From: Methyloversatilis sp. RAC08
GTDB lineage: Bacteria > Pseudomonadota > Gammaproteobacteria > Burkholderiales > Rhodocyclaceae
Length of the DNA: 64,000 nt
NCBI RefSeq assembly: GCF_001713355.1
Contig: NZ_CP016448.1
Span: 62,001 to 126,000, forward strand
Direction: 5' to 3'
Part shown: one piece after another, positions 42,475-50,028 of the stretch
How positions within the stretch are numbered: position 1 is the stretch's first letter
Layout of the letters: the number at the start of each line of letters is the position of its first letter
The notes under the pieces: generated by a model
What the model saw: only the letters and a program-made list of their open reading frames with translations
What the model was told of the DNA's origin: nothing
Database searches by the model: none
Position numbers and translations under genes: made by a program

Positions 42475-42494
42475 CCGACACGGAGAACGCACCC

Positions 42495-42791
42495 ATGAAC
42501 ATGCAATCCGGAAACACCATCCAGACGGGCGCAAATGGCCTTGTGCTGGCTGACGGAGCGGCAACTCTCAGCAAAGAACGCACAGATGTAGCGCTTCAAG
42601 CCGTCTATCAGATTGACGCACTTAGCCGGCACTTGGTGATTGCGGCCGACATGAACACCGGATCGGCAGAGTTTCCGCACGTCTTGAGGAACCTTGGCGC
42701 AAGAATCAGCGGTCTTTCAAATGCGCTGTGCGGCGCTTTGGACGACGACCACGCAACGATGGAGAGTCTGACGAAACAAATCTGCGTGTAA
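42495..42791 (+). CDS. Small element protein of unknown function
   Basis: 98 residues (MNMQSGNTIQTGANGLV...) following an ACGGAGAAC ribosome site. Helical second half (VALQAVYQIDALSRHLVIAADM; VLRNLGARISGLSNALCGALDDD). No recognised domain. In the same transcript as the preceding gene; a strong hairpin follows its stop. Confidence 0.6.
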   Translation: MNMQSGNTIQTGANGLVLADGAATLSKERTDVALQAVYQIDALSRHLVIAADMNTGSAEFPHVLRNLGARISGLSNALCGALDDDHATMESLTKQICV

Positions 42792-42801
42792 CCGAGCATC
42801 G

Positions 42802-42839
42802 CGCCGCGCCAGAGGCAAACGCACGCTGCTGGCGCGGCG
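42802..42839. terminator. Long GC-rich hairpin after the 98-residue protein gene
   Basis: Stem CGCCGCGCCAG (42802-42812) and CTGGCGCGGCG (42829-42839), 16-nt loop, no T-run. Position just after a stop codon favours a transcript-end or RNA-stability role. Confidence 0.5.
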
Positions 42840-42962
42840 TCCGACAACAGCGGTCTTGCGCGGGCAGATAACTGATTCTAACGGGCCGGGGTGCTCCACC
42901 GATTGGGCCACATTGATTGATCTAACTTTCGCAGGAAAGCGCCTATGCAAAGGGAGGCGACC

Positions 42963-43193
42963 ATGAATGAGGGCGATGATAAATGCCTAGCAATCGCATT
43001 CCGAGCCGTGCGCCTGTACGCGGAAACCCATCCGCGCCCGTCGTCTGTCACGCAGAAGCAGGCCGGCGAAATGCTTCGGCTGTCTCACGTCACGGTGTCA
43101 CGGATGGTCGCGTCTGGCCGAATCAAGCTCAACGGGATCGGGCAGATACCGATTATCGAGATTGACCGCTTGCTTGCAGTCGGCGTGAAGTGA
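42963..43193 (+). CDS. Small helix-turn-helix protein (excisionase-like)
   Basis: 76 residues starting MNEGDDKCLA after a strong GGGAGG ribosome site; an upstream in-frame ATG at 42945 is less likely. Residues 30-60 read SVTQKQAGEMLRLSHVTVSRMVASGRIKLNGIG, a MerR/excisionase-type DNA-binding helix-turn-helix. In such elements proteins of this kind direct excision or regulate cargo genes. Confidence 0.75.
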   Translation: MNEGDDKCLAIAFRAVRLYAETHPRPSSVTQKQAGEMLRLSHVTVSRMVASGRIKLNGIGQIPIIEIDRLLAVGVK

Positions 43194-43209
43194 ATGGCTG
43201 CAGCGCCTC

Positions 43210-43464
43210 ATGGAGACAAACAAAATGGGTTGGTTTTTTGTTGCTCTTATCGGATTCGTGCTTTGGTGGCCTAAATACGATTTGGAAATTGCCTTGACTG
43301 AAGGCCCGTCGGATTACGAGATTGTAGAACGTGACTTCTACACGCTTGAGGGCTGTCGGAAGGCGCGGGCTAACTGGAGGGCATACGATTGGTCTTGTCT
43401 GGAAAAGACCACTTGGGGCACATGGTTCAACTCGTACTCCCCTTACAACTCCCGAAAACGGTAG
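43210..43464 (+). CDS. Small single-span membrane protein
   Basis: 84 residues from 43210; an ATG at 43225 (MGWFFVALIGFVLWW) has a better spaced GGAGA ribosome site. One N-terminal hydrophobic segment, then a soluble tail with two Cys (GCRKARANW; DWSCLEK) that could form a disulfide outside the inner membrane. Unknown function. Confidence 0.5.
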   Translation: METNKMGWFFVALIGFVLWWPKYDLEIALTEGPSDYEIVERDFYTLEGCRKARANWRAYDWSCLEKTTWGTWFNSYSPYNSRKR

Positions 43465-43516
43465 GAAATCCAAGAAAACAATCAATGACTTACGTTTGTA
43501 AAGTCACCATTCACTC

Positions 43517-44017
43517 ATGAATCGAACTTCCTACCGTCTCAATGAAGGTCCGGAGGACGTGCTCGAAAAGCTCCAGCGTCTAGCCGAGTTCCTGCGCGAT
43601 CAATCTGCCTTCGATGGTGATTTGCAGGATTGGGCAGCAAAAGCCATTACCGGCTACATCGATGGATCAGCAAGCGCAAAGACACTTGATCATGCATTCG
43701 GCCTTAAATCGTCTAAGCGCGGTCGCAAGGCAGGACTCCTCGAAGAGGGGCAGCACGAAGCGTGGGTTGTCGAAGCATTCTTTGATGTCTTAGCTGCAAC
43801 CCCAATTGGCAAAAACTGGCCCAACACAAAAGTGCTCGCCAAAATCGCCCGCGACTACCCTCTTCGTAAAACCATCCAAAGTGCGGACGATGAAACAGAC
43901 GGAGCTTTGGCATCTGAACTGAAGAAAATCCTCGAGCGATACAGGCCTCTAGTAATTGCCAGACTGGCAAAAAGAATCAGCCCGGACGATGGAAAGGCGC
44001 GATTTCCAACGGAATAG
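43517..44017 (+). CDS. Element protein of unknown function
   Basis: 166 residues (MNRTSYRLNEGPEDVLEKLQRLAEFLRDQ...), mainly helical, with a basic segment SSKRGRKAGLL about residue 66 that looks like a possible DNA-contact or flexible linker. Lower GC than the chromosome. No domain recognised. Confidence 0.55.
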   Translation: MNRTSYRLNEGPEDVLEKLQRLAEFLRDQSAFDGDLQDWAAKAITGYIDGSASAKTLDHAFGLKSSKRGRKAGLLEEGQHEAWVVEAFFDVLAATPIGKNWPNTKVLAKIARDYPLRKTIQSADDETDGALASELKKILERYRPLVIARLAKRISPDDGKARFPTE

Positions 44018-44050
44018 CGCCTTTGGCGCCTGAAATCCGCCTGAGCATCA

Positions 44051-44090
44051 TCACCTCGTCGCCGTGAAGTAGCGGCTTTCAACGAGGTGA
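44051..44090. promoter_or_regulatory. Inverted repeat covering the ribosome site of the AlpA-like gene
   Basis: Arms TCACCTCGT (44051-44059) and ACGAGGTGA (44082-44090), 22-nt spacer. The right arm contains the GAGGTGA ribosome site, six bases before the ATG at 44097. It could be an AlpA operator in DNA or a hairpin that hides the ribosome site in RNA. Confidence 0.6.
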
Positions 44091-44096
44091 AACGAG

Positions 44097-44294
44097 ATGC
44101 AGGCGCAATTCCTAAGAGTCAAACAGGTTGCTGATACCTTCGGGATGTCAGTTGCTACCGTCTGGCGTAAGGCCAAAACTGATCCGCAGTTTCCGAAGCC
44201 CGTGAAGGTTTCCGAAGGGATCACGGGATGGCCTTCGGATGAAGTCCATGCATACATGGACACGCTGATTGCCTCGCAACGGGAGGCAACGTAA
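44097..44294 (+). CDS. AlpA-family phage/element regulatory protein
   Basis: 65 residues. LRVKQVADTFGMSVATVWRKAKTDPQFPKPVKVSEGITGWPSDEVHAYM is the AlpA/excisionase winged-helix pattern, ending in the typical W..EV..Y. In P4-like elements AlpA controls integrase transcription and excision. Stop overlaps the next start (TAATG). Confidence 0.85.
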   Translation: MQAQFLRVKQVADTFGMSVATVWRKAKTDPQFPKPVKVSEGITGWPSDEVHAYMDTLIASQREAT

Positions 44295-44677
44295 TGGCTA
44301 TCGAATCCGCAGCAAACGACAAAAACGACGGAGCCCGCTGGGGGGCGGGCTCTGACGCCACTGCGAATGCATCGGCAACAGCATTCTGCTATCCACCGCG
44401 CGAAACCGTCAAGGGCGGGGTTCTGGCGGACCTTCTAGGCGGCCGCACGCTCACGCACTTGGACTGCTGGCGCGACCACGGATCGAGCCGTCTCGCCCAT
44501 CACATTCATGTGCTGAAGTCCGACGGCTGGCCTATTCAAATGGTCGAGAAGAGCGTGAGCACGCGCCACGGTCGCATTGCTCAAATCGGCTACTACTCGA
44601 TGAAGCTCGAAGACATTGCGGCAGCCGGTGAGCGCGGCCAGCGTTTCGCAGCGCCTCTTCGCGGGGCCTCGCTGTGA
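44294..44677 (+). CDS. HTH_39-type helix-turn-helix protein
   Basis: 127 residues. After a low-complexity N-terminus (about 1-40), VLADLLGGRTLTHLDCWRDHGSSRLAHHIHVLKSDGWPIQ matches helix-turn-helix domains that occur in phages and islands, ending RIAQIGYYSM. Co-translated with the AlpA-like gene through a TAATG overlap and with a GGGAGG ribosome site. Likely DNA-binding; specific role unknown. Confidence 0.7.
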   Translation: MAIESAANDKNDGARWGAGSDATANASATAFCYPPRETVKGGVLADLLGGRTLTHLDCWRDHGSSRLAHHIHVLKSDGWPIQMVEKSVSTRHGRIAQIGYYSMKLEDIAAAGERGQRFAAPLRGASL

Positions 44678-45223
44678 ATGGGCCGCGCCACACAGAGGGA
44701 GGCCGTTACGTGCGATGGTCCGTACAACCCTCTTCCGCTGAATTTCCTGCGGTCGCGGGCCTGTGCGGAGTTGTCGCCGCATGCCATCAAGCTGCTGATC
44801 GACATCATGTCGCAGATGGGGCCGAACGGCTTCCGGAATGGCGATATTACGTTGGCACCCAAGGTAATGGCTGCGCGCGGATGGACCAGTCGCGCAAGCC
44901 TCGGGGCGGCATGTGCAGAGTTGCAGCGCGCGGGCTTGATCACGCAGACCCGGCAAGGCGGACGGCTGGACTGCAGCCTGTGGGCGCTCACGTTGTACGC
45001 GCTGAACTGCGACCGCAAGAAGCTGGACGTGGGCGCCGGGCAGTACCTGCGCGCCGACTGGATGGCGCTACATCCGGGGGCTGCCGACATACCCACAGCA
45101 GCGAAGCCGGCGACCTGGAAGCGGGCTCGGAAAACAGTTTTGCATGCCCCGCCACGGAACAGGAAAGCGGAAAAACGTTCCGCCACGGAACAAAGCCCCG
45201 GCGCGGAAACGGCCGAAAACTAG
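44678..45223 (+). CDS. Helix-turn-helix replication- or regulation-type protein (candidate)
   Basis: 181 residues, directly after the previous stop. The core (LSPHAIKLLIDIMSQMGPNGFRNGDITLAPKVMAARGWTSRASLGAACAELQRAGLITQTRQGGR) has a winged-helix look seen in plasmid- or island-borne replication/regulatory proteins. The tail is basic (about 140-181, Arg/Lys/Pro-rich). Its last 80 bases contain the first two of four GTTCCGCCACGGAAC-like palindromes, so it may bind there. The initiator idea is only inference. Confidence 0.55.
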   Translation: MGRATQREAVTCDGPYNPLPLNFLRSRACAELSPHAIKLLIDIMSQMGPNGFRNGDITLAPKVMAARGWTSRASLGAACAELQRAGLITQTRQGGRLDCSLWALTLYALNCDRKKLDVGAGQYLRADWMALHPGAADIPTAAKPATWKRARKTVLHAPPRNRKAEKRSATEQSPGAETAEN

Positions 45224-45286
45224 GCTTTGTTCCGCCACGGAACGAAATCCATGGTTTTCCGGGTGTTCATCGTTCCGCCACGGGTC
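45146..45286. repeat. Four palindromic 15-bp units, near-helical phasing
   Basis: GTTCCGCCACGGAAC occurs exactly at 45177-45191 and 45229-45243, with variants at 45146-45160 (GCCCCGCCACGGAAC) and 45272-45286 (GTTCCGCCACGGGTC). Each is a 6-3-6 palindrome. Start-to-start distances are 31, 52 and 43 bp, close to 3, 5 and 4 helical turns. They span the end of one gene and the 118-bp gap before the next. Such a layout suits a protein-binding array: operator, iterons or a loop anchor. Confidence 0.75.
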
Positions 45287-45341
45287 ACCTTTCAGAAGAT
45301 GCCATTCCCATGGCTTTGGGGAAGTCCGGGGAGGTGAAGCA

Positions 45342-45809
45342 ATGAGCCTCGACCTTGACGACTTCGACTTCCGTGATTGGGGGCTGCGCATGGGCAGGCT
45401 AGAAGGCCCGAACGGCGATATGGACCTCGTGTTGTGGCAGGGCGACTGTCCGAACTGCGGCGACGATGCCTATGTGCGGCTTAACCAGTGCCACTTCGCG
45501 GCGCTCGCCAATGAATTGGGCTTTGTGACAGCACCAGAGGCCGCGCACGGCGTTGAACGCTTGCAGGACCGCATGACCCTGCTGGTCGCGCTGGTGCGTT
45601 CCCAGTGCCCGCCCGGCAACCCGCTTCGCGCTGCTGTGGATGCGCTGGTAACGGATTCCACAACCCCGGCATCAGATGCCGCCCACCCCGGCACGTCGTG
45701 CCCCCCTGCACCAGATGCCGAGGTGGCTTCGCCCGACCTCTTTGCGCAGCAACTACGGATTGATGGCGATGGCGCGATAACTGCAAATTCAGAAGGGAAT
45801 CAGCTATGA
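45342..45809 (+). CDS. Element protein with a Cys-rich N-terminal motif
   Basis: 155 residues from the ATG at 45342 (MSLDLDDFDF), chosen for its GGGGAGG ribosome site; the open frame upstream overlaps the palindromes and is discarded. WQGDCPNCGDDAYVRLNQCH could bind a metal through Cys/His. Helical middle and a Pro/Ser/Ala-rich disordered tail. Function unknown. The stop overlaps the DUF5681 start (ATGA). Confidence 0.6.
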   Translation: MSLDLDDFDFRDWGLRMGRLEGPNGDMDLVLWQGDCPNCGDDAYVRLNQCHFAALANELGFVTAPEAAHGVERLQDRMTLLVALVRSQCPPGNPLRAAVDALVTDSTTPASDAAHPGTSCPPAPDAEVASPDLFAQQLRIDGDGAITANSEGNQL

Positions 45810-46234
45810 CGCAACGAAGACGGGCGCCGCCCAAAGCATGGAAGCCCGGCGAGTCCGGCAACCTCGCTGGCAAACCGAAAGGCACCCGCAACAAGGCCAC
45901 AAGGATGGTGCTCGCGCTGATGGAAGGCGGGGCCGAGACCATCACCAAGAAAGTCGTTGAACTGGCGGAGGCGGGAGACTTGGCCGCAGCACGTCTAGTT
46001 ATCGAACGACTTGCCCCGCCCGTGCGCGAGCGGCCAATCTCGCTAGACCTACCCGACACGGCGACAGCGGAAGGCGTCAGCAAAGCGCAGCAGATCGTAT
46101 TGGAGGCGGTAGGAAGCGGCGACCTGTTTCCCGGGGAGGGGCAGACGCTAGCGGGCATCTTGGAGACGCGCAGGAAGGCTCTGGAGACGGAAGAACTAGA
46201 GCGGCGCATTACCGCATTGGAGGCGCAGCGATGA
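45806..46234 (+). CDS. DUF5681 protein
   Basis: 142 residues. The N-terminal WKPGESGNLAGKPKGTRNKATRMVLALM is the DUF5681 hallmark (GxSGNPxGRPKGxxN-type). The rest is helical. The family is common in prophages and islands, often near terminase genes, but its function is not settled. Overlaps both neighbours by 4 nt, so it is one of a coupled set of three or four small genes. Confidence 0.8.
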   Translation: MTQRRRAPPKAWKPGESGNLAGKPKGTRNKATRMVLALMEGGAETITKKVVELAEAGDLAAARLVIERLAPPVRERPISLDLPDTATAEGVSKAQQIVLEAVGSGDLFPGEGQTLAGILETRRKALETEELERRITALEAQR

Positions 46235-46404
46235 ACAAAAGACAGCGACTTGATGTGCTTGAAACAAAGGCGCAGCCCGTTGAGTACGCGACGACAGGCC
46301 GGCCGGTGCTTAACCGCGAACAGTGGCTAGAACTGCATCGCGGATCAAAGGAAATAACGTTGGATGCCGCGCGTCGGTACGTAGCCGAACAAGGAAAGGA
46401 ATAA
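46231..46404 (+). CDS. 57-residue element protein of unknown function
   Basis: Starts with ATGA overlapping the DUF5681 stop: MNKRQRLDVLETKAQPVEYA and on to VAEQGKE. Highly charged and helical. The coupling and a following gene three bases later support that it is real. No recognised domain. Confidence 0.6.
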   Translation: MNKRQRLDVLETKAQPVEYATTGRPVLNREQWLELHRGSKEITLDAARRYVAEQGKE

Positions 46405-46407
46405 GGC

Positions 46408-46761
46408 ATGAACCAACTTACACGCAGGATTGAAACACTCGAAGAACGGACCGGCGCAGACGGCTTGACCGTGTTCCTTATCCGCTTCGCTGGTACCAAC
46501 GAAGGTGACCAAATGGTACGGGTTAGCGGCCCAGTCGGCGAGCCGATAGACCGCGAGGAAGGCGAGACAGAGGATGCGTTTGAAGCAAGGGCCGAACGGG
46601 TGTTCAAGGACCGCACCAAGGGCGCGCCGCATCGGGTGCTGACGCTGTACGCGAACCTTGGACCGTTTGACGGCATGGCGCGGACTGACCAAGCAAAGCC
46701 GCCCGCATTTCAACTGAATGCACCTTGGCTGCAGCCGTCAATCGTTACCCGAAACACGTAG
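46408..46761 (+). CDS. Element protein of unknown function
   Basis: 117 residues, MNQLTRRIETLEERTGADGLTVFLIRFAG... The first 15 residues resemble short coiled coils at the start of phage proteins (RRIETLEER). Acidic middle (DREEGETEDAFEARAERVFKD). Its ribosome site GGAAAGGA lies in the end of the preceding small gene. Last plus-strand gene of the element. Confidence 0.6.
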   Translation: MNQLTRRIETLEERTGADGLTVFLIRFAGTNEGDQMVRVSGPVGEPIDREEGETEDAFEARAERVFKDRTKGAPHRVLTLYANLGPFDGMARTDQAKPPAFQLNAPWLQPSIVTRNT

Positions 46762-46826
46762 CAGAACCATCGGGCAACATCCCACCCCATAACCTTATCT
46801 GCGATCAAGCAATTCGCGCACGCACG

Positions 46827-47390
46827 CTAGCGCTTCAAAATGTCACAGATCATTTTGACAGTTTCTGGGCGAATGTTTCTTCGTCTGCTGTGACCGGCCT
46901 GCTTTTCCGCCCATAGGCTTCGCTCGAAGCCGTTGCGCGCATAGAAGCGGGTAACCCGTTCGTCATTTATAGCGTCAACCGTCACAAGGCGAGCGGCGGA
47001 TACCGCTACGCCACCAAGCACGGCACCGAAAACAATTCTCAGAATCGCCGCCCCAGTACCTGCACCCTGAAGGTCTTCCCTAACCGCCAGCCGACAAATT
47101 CGGACTGCGGGAAACGAAGGCAAACGTATCTCTGCCTTGTAGCCAAGATCAAAAACCTCGGAGTCGTTGAGCGGAATGGCGTCGTTTGCCAGCGTGAAAT
47201 AACCGACAGGCCCCTCCACATCTTTGTGGAAAACAACGCTAGTGAATGCGAAGCGGTTCTCGTGGTATTCACGAGCGAAATCTTGGAGGAAGCCGTCGAG
47301 ACTTTTGCTACCGCAAGAAAAACCCACCAATTCGCCGTGAGCGACTACGTCGACCGGCATGAAGCCAAATTGGAGTTCGTCTAGGCCCAA
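46827..47390 (-). CDS. GNAT acetyltransferase, probable type II toxin (TacT/AtaT-like)
   Basis: 187 residues. GNAT fold with the acetyl-CoA loop DLQGAGTGAAIL (Q-G-A-G-T-G), and the YARNGF stretch with the catalytic Tyr that TacT/AtaT-type toxins use. The start region VGFSCGSKSLDGFL is also typical of these toxins, which acetylate aminoacyl-tRNA and stop translation. A second in-frame ATG lies 10 codons in. It follows a 65-residue protein by 12 bp, and sits next to the tRNA-Ser attachment site, a usual place for a stabilising module. Confidence 0.8.
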   Translation of the reverse strand: MGLDELQFGFMPVDVVAHGELVGFSCGSKSLDGFLQDFAREYHENRFAFTSVVFHKDVEGPVGYFTLANDAIPLNDSEVFDLGYKAEIRLPSFPAVRICRLAVREDLQGAGTGAAILRIVFGAVLGGVAVSAARLVTVDAINDERVTRFYARNGFERSLWAEKQAGHSRRRNIRPETVKMICDILKR

Positions 47391-47402
47391 CGTGCCGAGC
47401 CG

Positions 47403-47600
47403 TTATGCGGATCGATACTTTTCAAGGAACTGTGCCGTCCGGGCACGCTGCACAGTGTCAACCAGCCTCTTCACACGCTGCTCGCTCTCAGGGGTCGAAG
47501 TAACCGCCTTTACCGACTCGATAAGCCGCTCGCGTGACTTCGCTACTGCTGTAGCCGGCACAGGAGCACGCTTGCGGAGACTAGAACGCATGGGCTTCAT
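47403..47600 (-). CDS. Putative antitoxin partner of the GNAT toxin
   Basis: 65 residues (MKPMRSSLRKRAPVPATAVAKSRERLIESVKAVT...), basic N-terminus and helical, acidic-mixed C-terminus ending LEKYRSA. It does not show an obvious ribbon-helix-helix/DUF1778 pattern that usually pairs with GNAT toxins. The call rests on its position immediately before the toxin gene on the same strand and on size. Confidence 0.5.
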   Translation of the reverse strand: MKPMRSSLRKRAPVPATAVAKSRERLIESVKAVTSTPESEQRVKRLVDTVQRARTAQFLEKYRSA

Positions 47601-47786
47601 AAAACACTTGATGTGATTGATGTGAAACTACTACTTGCCTGTCACTGAGAGCGTCTGTGACCGACAAGGTATAGCGTAACTGTCCACTACTACGGCATGC
47701 AAGCGTTGAAGGGTAAATATTCGACGTCCCTCCAGCGGCACCGATACAACCGCTTTATTTTCGTGGGCCAAGATGTTGGGTACAAC

Positions 47787-47810
47787 AAAAAAGCGCCCCG
47801 AAAGGCGCTT
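47787..47810 (-). terminator. Terminator of the tRNA-Ser gene
   Basis: Stem AAGCGCC (47791-47797) and GGCGCTT (47804-47810) with loop CCGAAA; T-run in the minus direction (A-run at 47787-47792). It lies 14 bp beyond the tRNA 3' end, inside the element, which thus brought its own terminator. Confidence 0.85.
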
Positions 47811-47824
47811 GATCGCTTGATCCA

Positions 47825-47838
47825 TGGCGGAGAGGGCG
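47825..47838. repeat. attR-type repeat (within tRNA-Ser 3' end)
   Basis: TGGCGGAGAGGGCG, matching attL at 40484-40497; the complement covers the encoded CCA, discriminator, acceptor 3' strand and first T-stem bases of the tRNA. Confidence 0.85.
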
Positions 47839-47914
47839 GGATTCGAACCCGCGTTAGGTTTTCACCTAAACACGCTTTCCAGGCGTGCGACTTAAACCAC
47901 TCATCCACCTCTCC
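47825..47914 (-). tRNA. tRNA-Ser (GGA)
   Basis: 90 nt with CCA encoded. Acceptor GGAGAGG/CCTCTCC, a long variable arm (TTTAGGTGAAAACCTAA) typical of class II tRNA-Ser, anticodon loop CTGGAAA with anticodon GGA (reads UCC/UCU), and a T-loop GTTCGAATC. Target of the integrative element at its 3' end; the gene is intact. Confidence 0.95.
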
Positions 47915-47956
47915 GCGAAGCGCGCGACTATAGCAGAAAGCGCCCGGGCGCGGCCG

Positions 47957-50026
47957 TCAGGCGCCCGGATTGCGCGCAGGCGGCGGTTCGATGCGGTCGT
48001 GCGGCAGGCGCGGGTAGCGCAGGTGTTCGATCAGCTCCTGCGTGGCAGTATCCGGTGGCGGGGTCAGCAGGCTGACGATGACCAGCACGACGAAGCCGAA
48101 CGGGATGCCGAAGAAGCCGCAGGAAATCGGCTCGATGCCCAGCCAGGCATTGGCGATGCTGCCGCCGAAGAACGGATGGGTCAGCGATGCGTAGTAGAGG
48201 CACATGGCGAGACCGGCCACCATGCCGCTGACCGCGCCGGCCTTGTTGGCGCGCTTCCAGAACACGCCGCACACCAGCGCCGGGAAGAAGGCGGACGACG
48301 CGATCGAAAACGCCAGGCCGACCATGAACAGGATGTTGTCGGGCTTCAGCGATGCTGTGTAGGCGGCGACCAGTGCGACCACCAGCAGCAGCGCCTTGGA
48401 AATGACCAGACGGCGCTGGGTCGACGCATTCGGGTCGATCACCTTGTAGTACACGTCGTGCGACATGGCGTTGGCGATGGTCAGCAGCAGGCCGTCGGCG
48501 GTGGACAGCGCGGCCGCCAGACCGCCGGCGGCGACCAGACCGGAGATCACGTAGGGCAGACCGGCGATTTCCGGCGTGGCGAGCACGATCACGTCGGTGT
48601 TCAGCGTCAGTTCGGCCAGCTGCAGGATGCCATCGCCGTTGATGTCCTCGATCTTCACCAGCCCGACCTTGCCCCACGAGGCAACCCAGCCTGGCAGCGT
48701 CGAAATCGTGGAGCCCACCAGGTTGGTGTAGATCTCGAACTTGGCGAATACCGCGTAGGCCGGCGCGGTGACGTATAGCAGGAAGATGAAGAACAGCGAC
48801 CAGAACACCGATTCGCGCGCTTCCTTGACGCTGGGCGTCGTGTAGTAGCGCATCAGGATGTGCGGCAGCGAGGCGGTGCCTATCATCAGGCAGATCACCA
48901 GCGCGATGAAATTGAGGCGCTTGCGGCTCGATTCGGCGTCGTCGCGACCCGCATGGGCGGCGGTATGCGGCAGCGGCGGCGCAGACTTCGCGGCAGCGGC
49001 AGCGCGCGCTTCGGTCCAGCGCTTGCGCGCTTCTGCCTCGTCCCTGGGCATGTATTTCAGCGCCTTTTCGGCCGATGAAATGTCCTTTGCCGAGGCGTTT
49101 TCCTGCTTCAATTCATCGAGCCGGACGGTCAGCGCGGCACGTTCGGCTTCGAGCGAAGCCGGCAATCCCTTGATCTTTTCGTCGAAGGCTTCGGCACGCG
49201 CCTTGTACATGGCGTTCACCTCGACCTCGCGCGGCGACGAGAACAGCGTCTGCTCGGTCGTCGTGAGCTTCTGCAGCACGCCGCCGTACACCGCCTGCGG
49301 CACCGGCACGCCGGTCACCTTGGTGGACAGGATGACCACCGGCAGCAGATAGGCCACGATGAGAATGATGTACTGGGCGACCTGGGTCCACGTCACGGCA
49401 CGCATGCCGCCGAGGAAGGAACACACCAGGATGCCGGCCAGCCCGACGAATACGCCGACCTCGAATTCCAGCCCGACGAAGCGGCTGGTGATCAGGCCGA
49501 CGCCGTAGATCTGCGCCACCACATAGGTGAACGACGCAAGGATGGTAGCGAACACACCGATCATGCGCGCTGCGTTGCCGCCGTAGCGCGCGCCGAGGAA
49601 ATCCGGAATGGTGAATTCGCCGAACTTGCGCAGATAGGGCGCGAGCAGCAGTGCCACCAGGCAGTAGCCGCCGGTCCAGCCCATGACGAAGGCCAGACCC
49701 TGATAGCCGCCGAAGTACAGCGTGCCGGCCAGCCCGATGAAGGACGCGGCAGACATCCAGTCCGCCCCGGTTGCCATGCCGTTGAACATGGCCGGCACGC
49801 GCCGGCCGGCGACGTAGTACTCGGACACGTCGGCGGTGCGGCTCATGACGCCGATGCCGGCATACAGCGCGATGGTGGCGAACATGAACACGTAGCCGAT
49901 CCAGCGCGACGACATGCCCATGCCTTCGGCCAGCGACAGCAGCACGACGAACATCGCGAAGCCGCCGGCGTACCAGGCGTACATCTTCTTGAGCTGCCGG
50001 TAAAACGCCGACTGCCGCTGCGGCAT
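47957..50026 (-). CDS. VC_2705-type sodium:solute symporter with EF-hand-like loop
   Basis: 689 residues, sodium:solute symporter fold with about 13 hydrophobic segments (GIGVMSRTADVSEYYVAGRRVPAMFNGMATGADWMSAASFIG is the family N-terminal pattern). Works with a DUF4212 small subunit and typically imports acetate or related acids. Two inserted soluble stretches stand out. The first is a long Ala/Glu/Lys helix-rich loop (about 280-360, LPASLEAERAALTVRLDELKQENASAKDISSAEKALKYM...). The second is a DINGDGILQLAEL sequence (about 450) matching the EF-hand calcium loop. It is next to acs, which supports acetate uptake. Confidence 0.88.
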   Translation of the reverse strand: MPQRQSAFYRQLKKMYAWYAGGFAMFVVLLSLAEGMGMSSRWIGYVFMFATIALYAGIGVMSRTADVSEYYVAGRRVPAMFNGMATGADWMSAASFIGLAGTLYFGGYQGLAFVMGWTGGYCLVALLLAPYLRKFGEFTIPDFLGARYGGNAARMIGVFATILASFTYVVAQIYGVGLITSRFVGLEFEVGVFVGLAGILVCSFLGGMRAVTWTQVAQYIILIVAYLLPVVILSTKVTGVPVPQAVYGGVLQKLTTTEQTLFSSPREVEVNAMYKARAEAFDEKIKGLPASLEAERAALTVRLDELKQENASAKDISSAEKALKYMPRDEAEARKRWTEARAAAAAKSAPPLPHTAAHAGRDDAESSRKRLNFIALVICLMIGTASLPHILMRYYTTPSVKEARESVFWSLFFIFLLYVTAPAYAVFAKFEIYTNLVGSTISTLPGWVASWGKVGLVKIEDINGDGILQLAELTLNTDVIVLATPEIAGLPYVISGLVAAGGLAAALSTADGLLLTIANAMSHDVYYKVIDPNASTQRRLVISKALLLVVALVAAYTASLKPDNILFMVGLAFSIASSAFFPALVCGVFWKRANKAGAVSGMVAGLAMCLYYASLTHPFFGGSIANAWLGIEPISCGFFGIPFGFVVLVIVSLLTPPPDTATQELIEHLRYPRLPHDRIEPPPARNPGA

Positions 50027-50028
50027 GG

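Larger units (their letters stand above)
40484..47838. mobile_element. Integrative element of about 7.3 kb in tRNA-Ser(GGA)
   Basis: Bounded by 14-bp direct repeats, one being the 3' end of an intact tRNA-Ser. Carries a P4-type integrase at the left, then a chain of mostly small plus-strand genes with visibly lower GC than the flanks, and a minus-strand toxin-antitoxin-like pair beside the tRNA. Small HTH proteins of the AlpA/excisionase type, a DUF5681 protein (a family seen near phage terminases) and an HTH_39 protein suggest a phage-satellite or small island. No capsid, tail, terminase large subunit, relaxase or primase is visible, so it would need a helper to move. The integrase lies at the end away from the tRNA. 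Confidence 0.85.

Noticed and set aside
45146-45286. CRISPR-like array
   Set aside because: Units are 15-bp palindromes with unequal spacing (31, 52, 43) and no cas gene is near; better explained as protein-binding sites.
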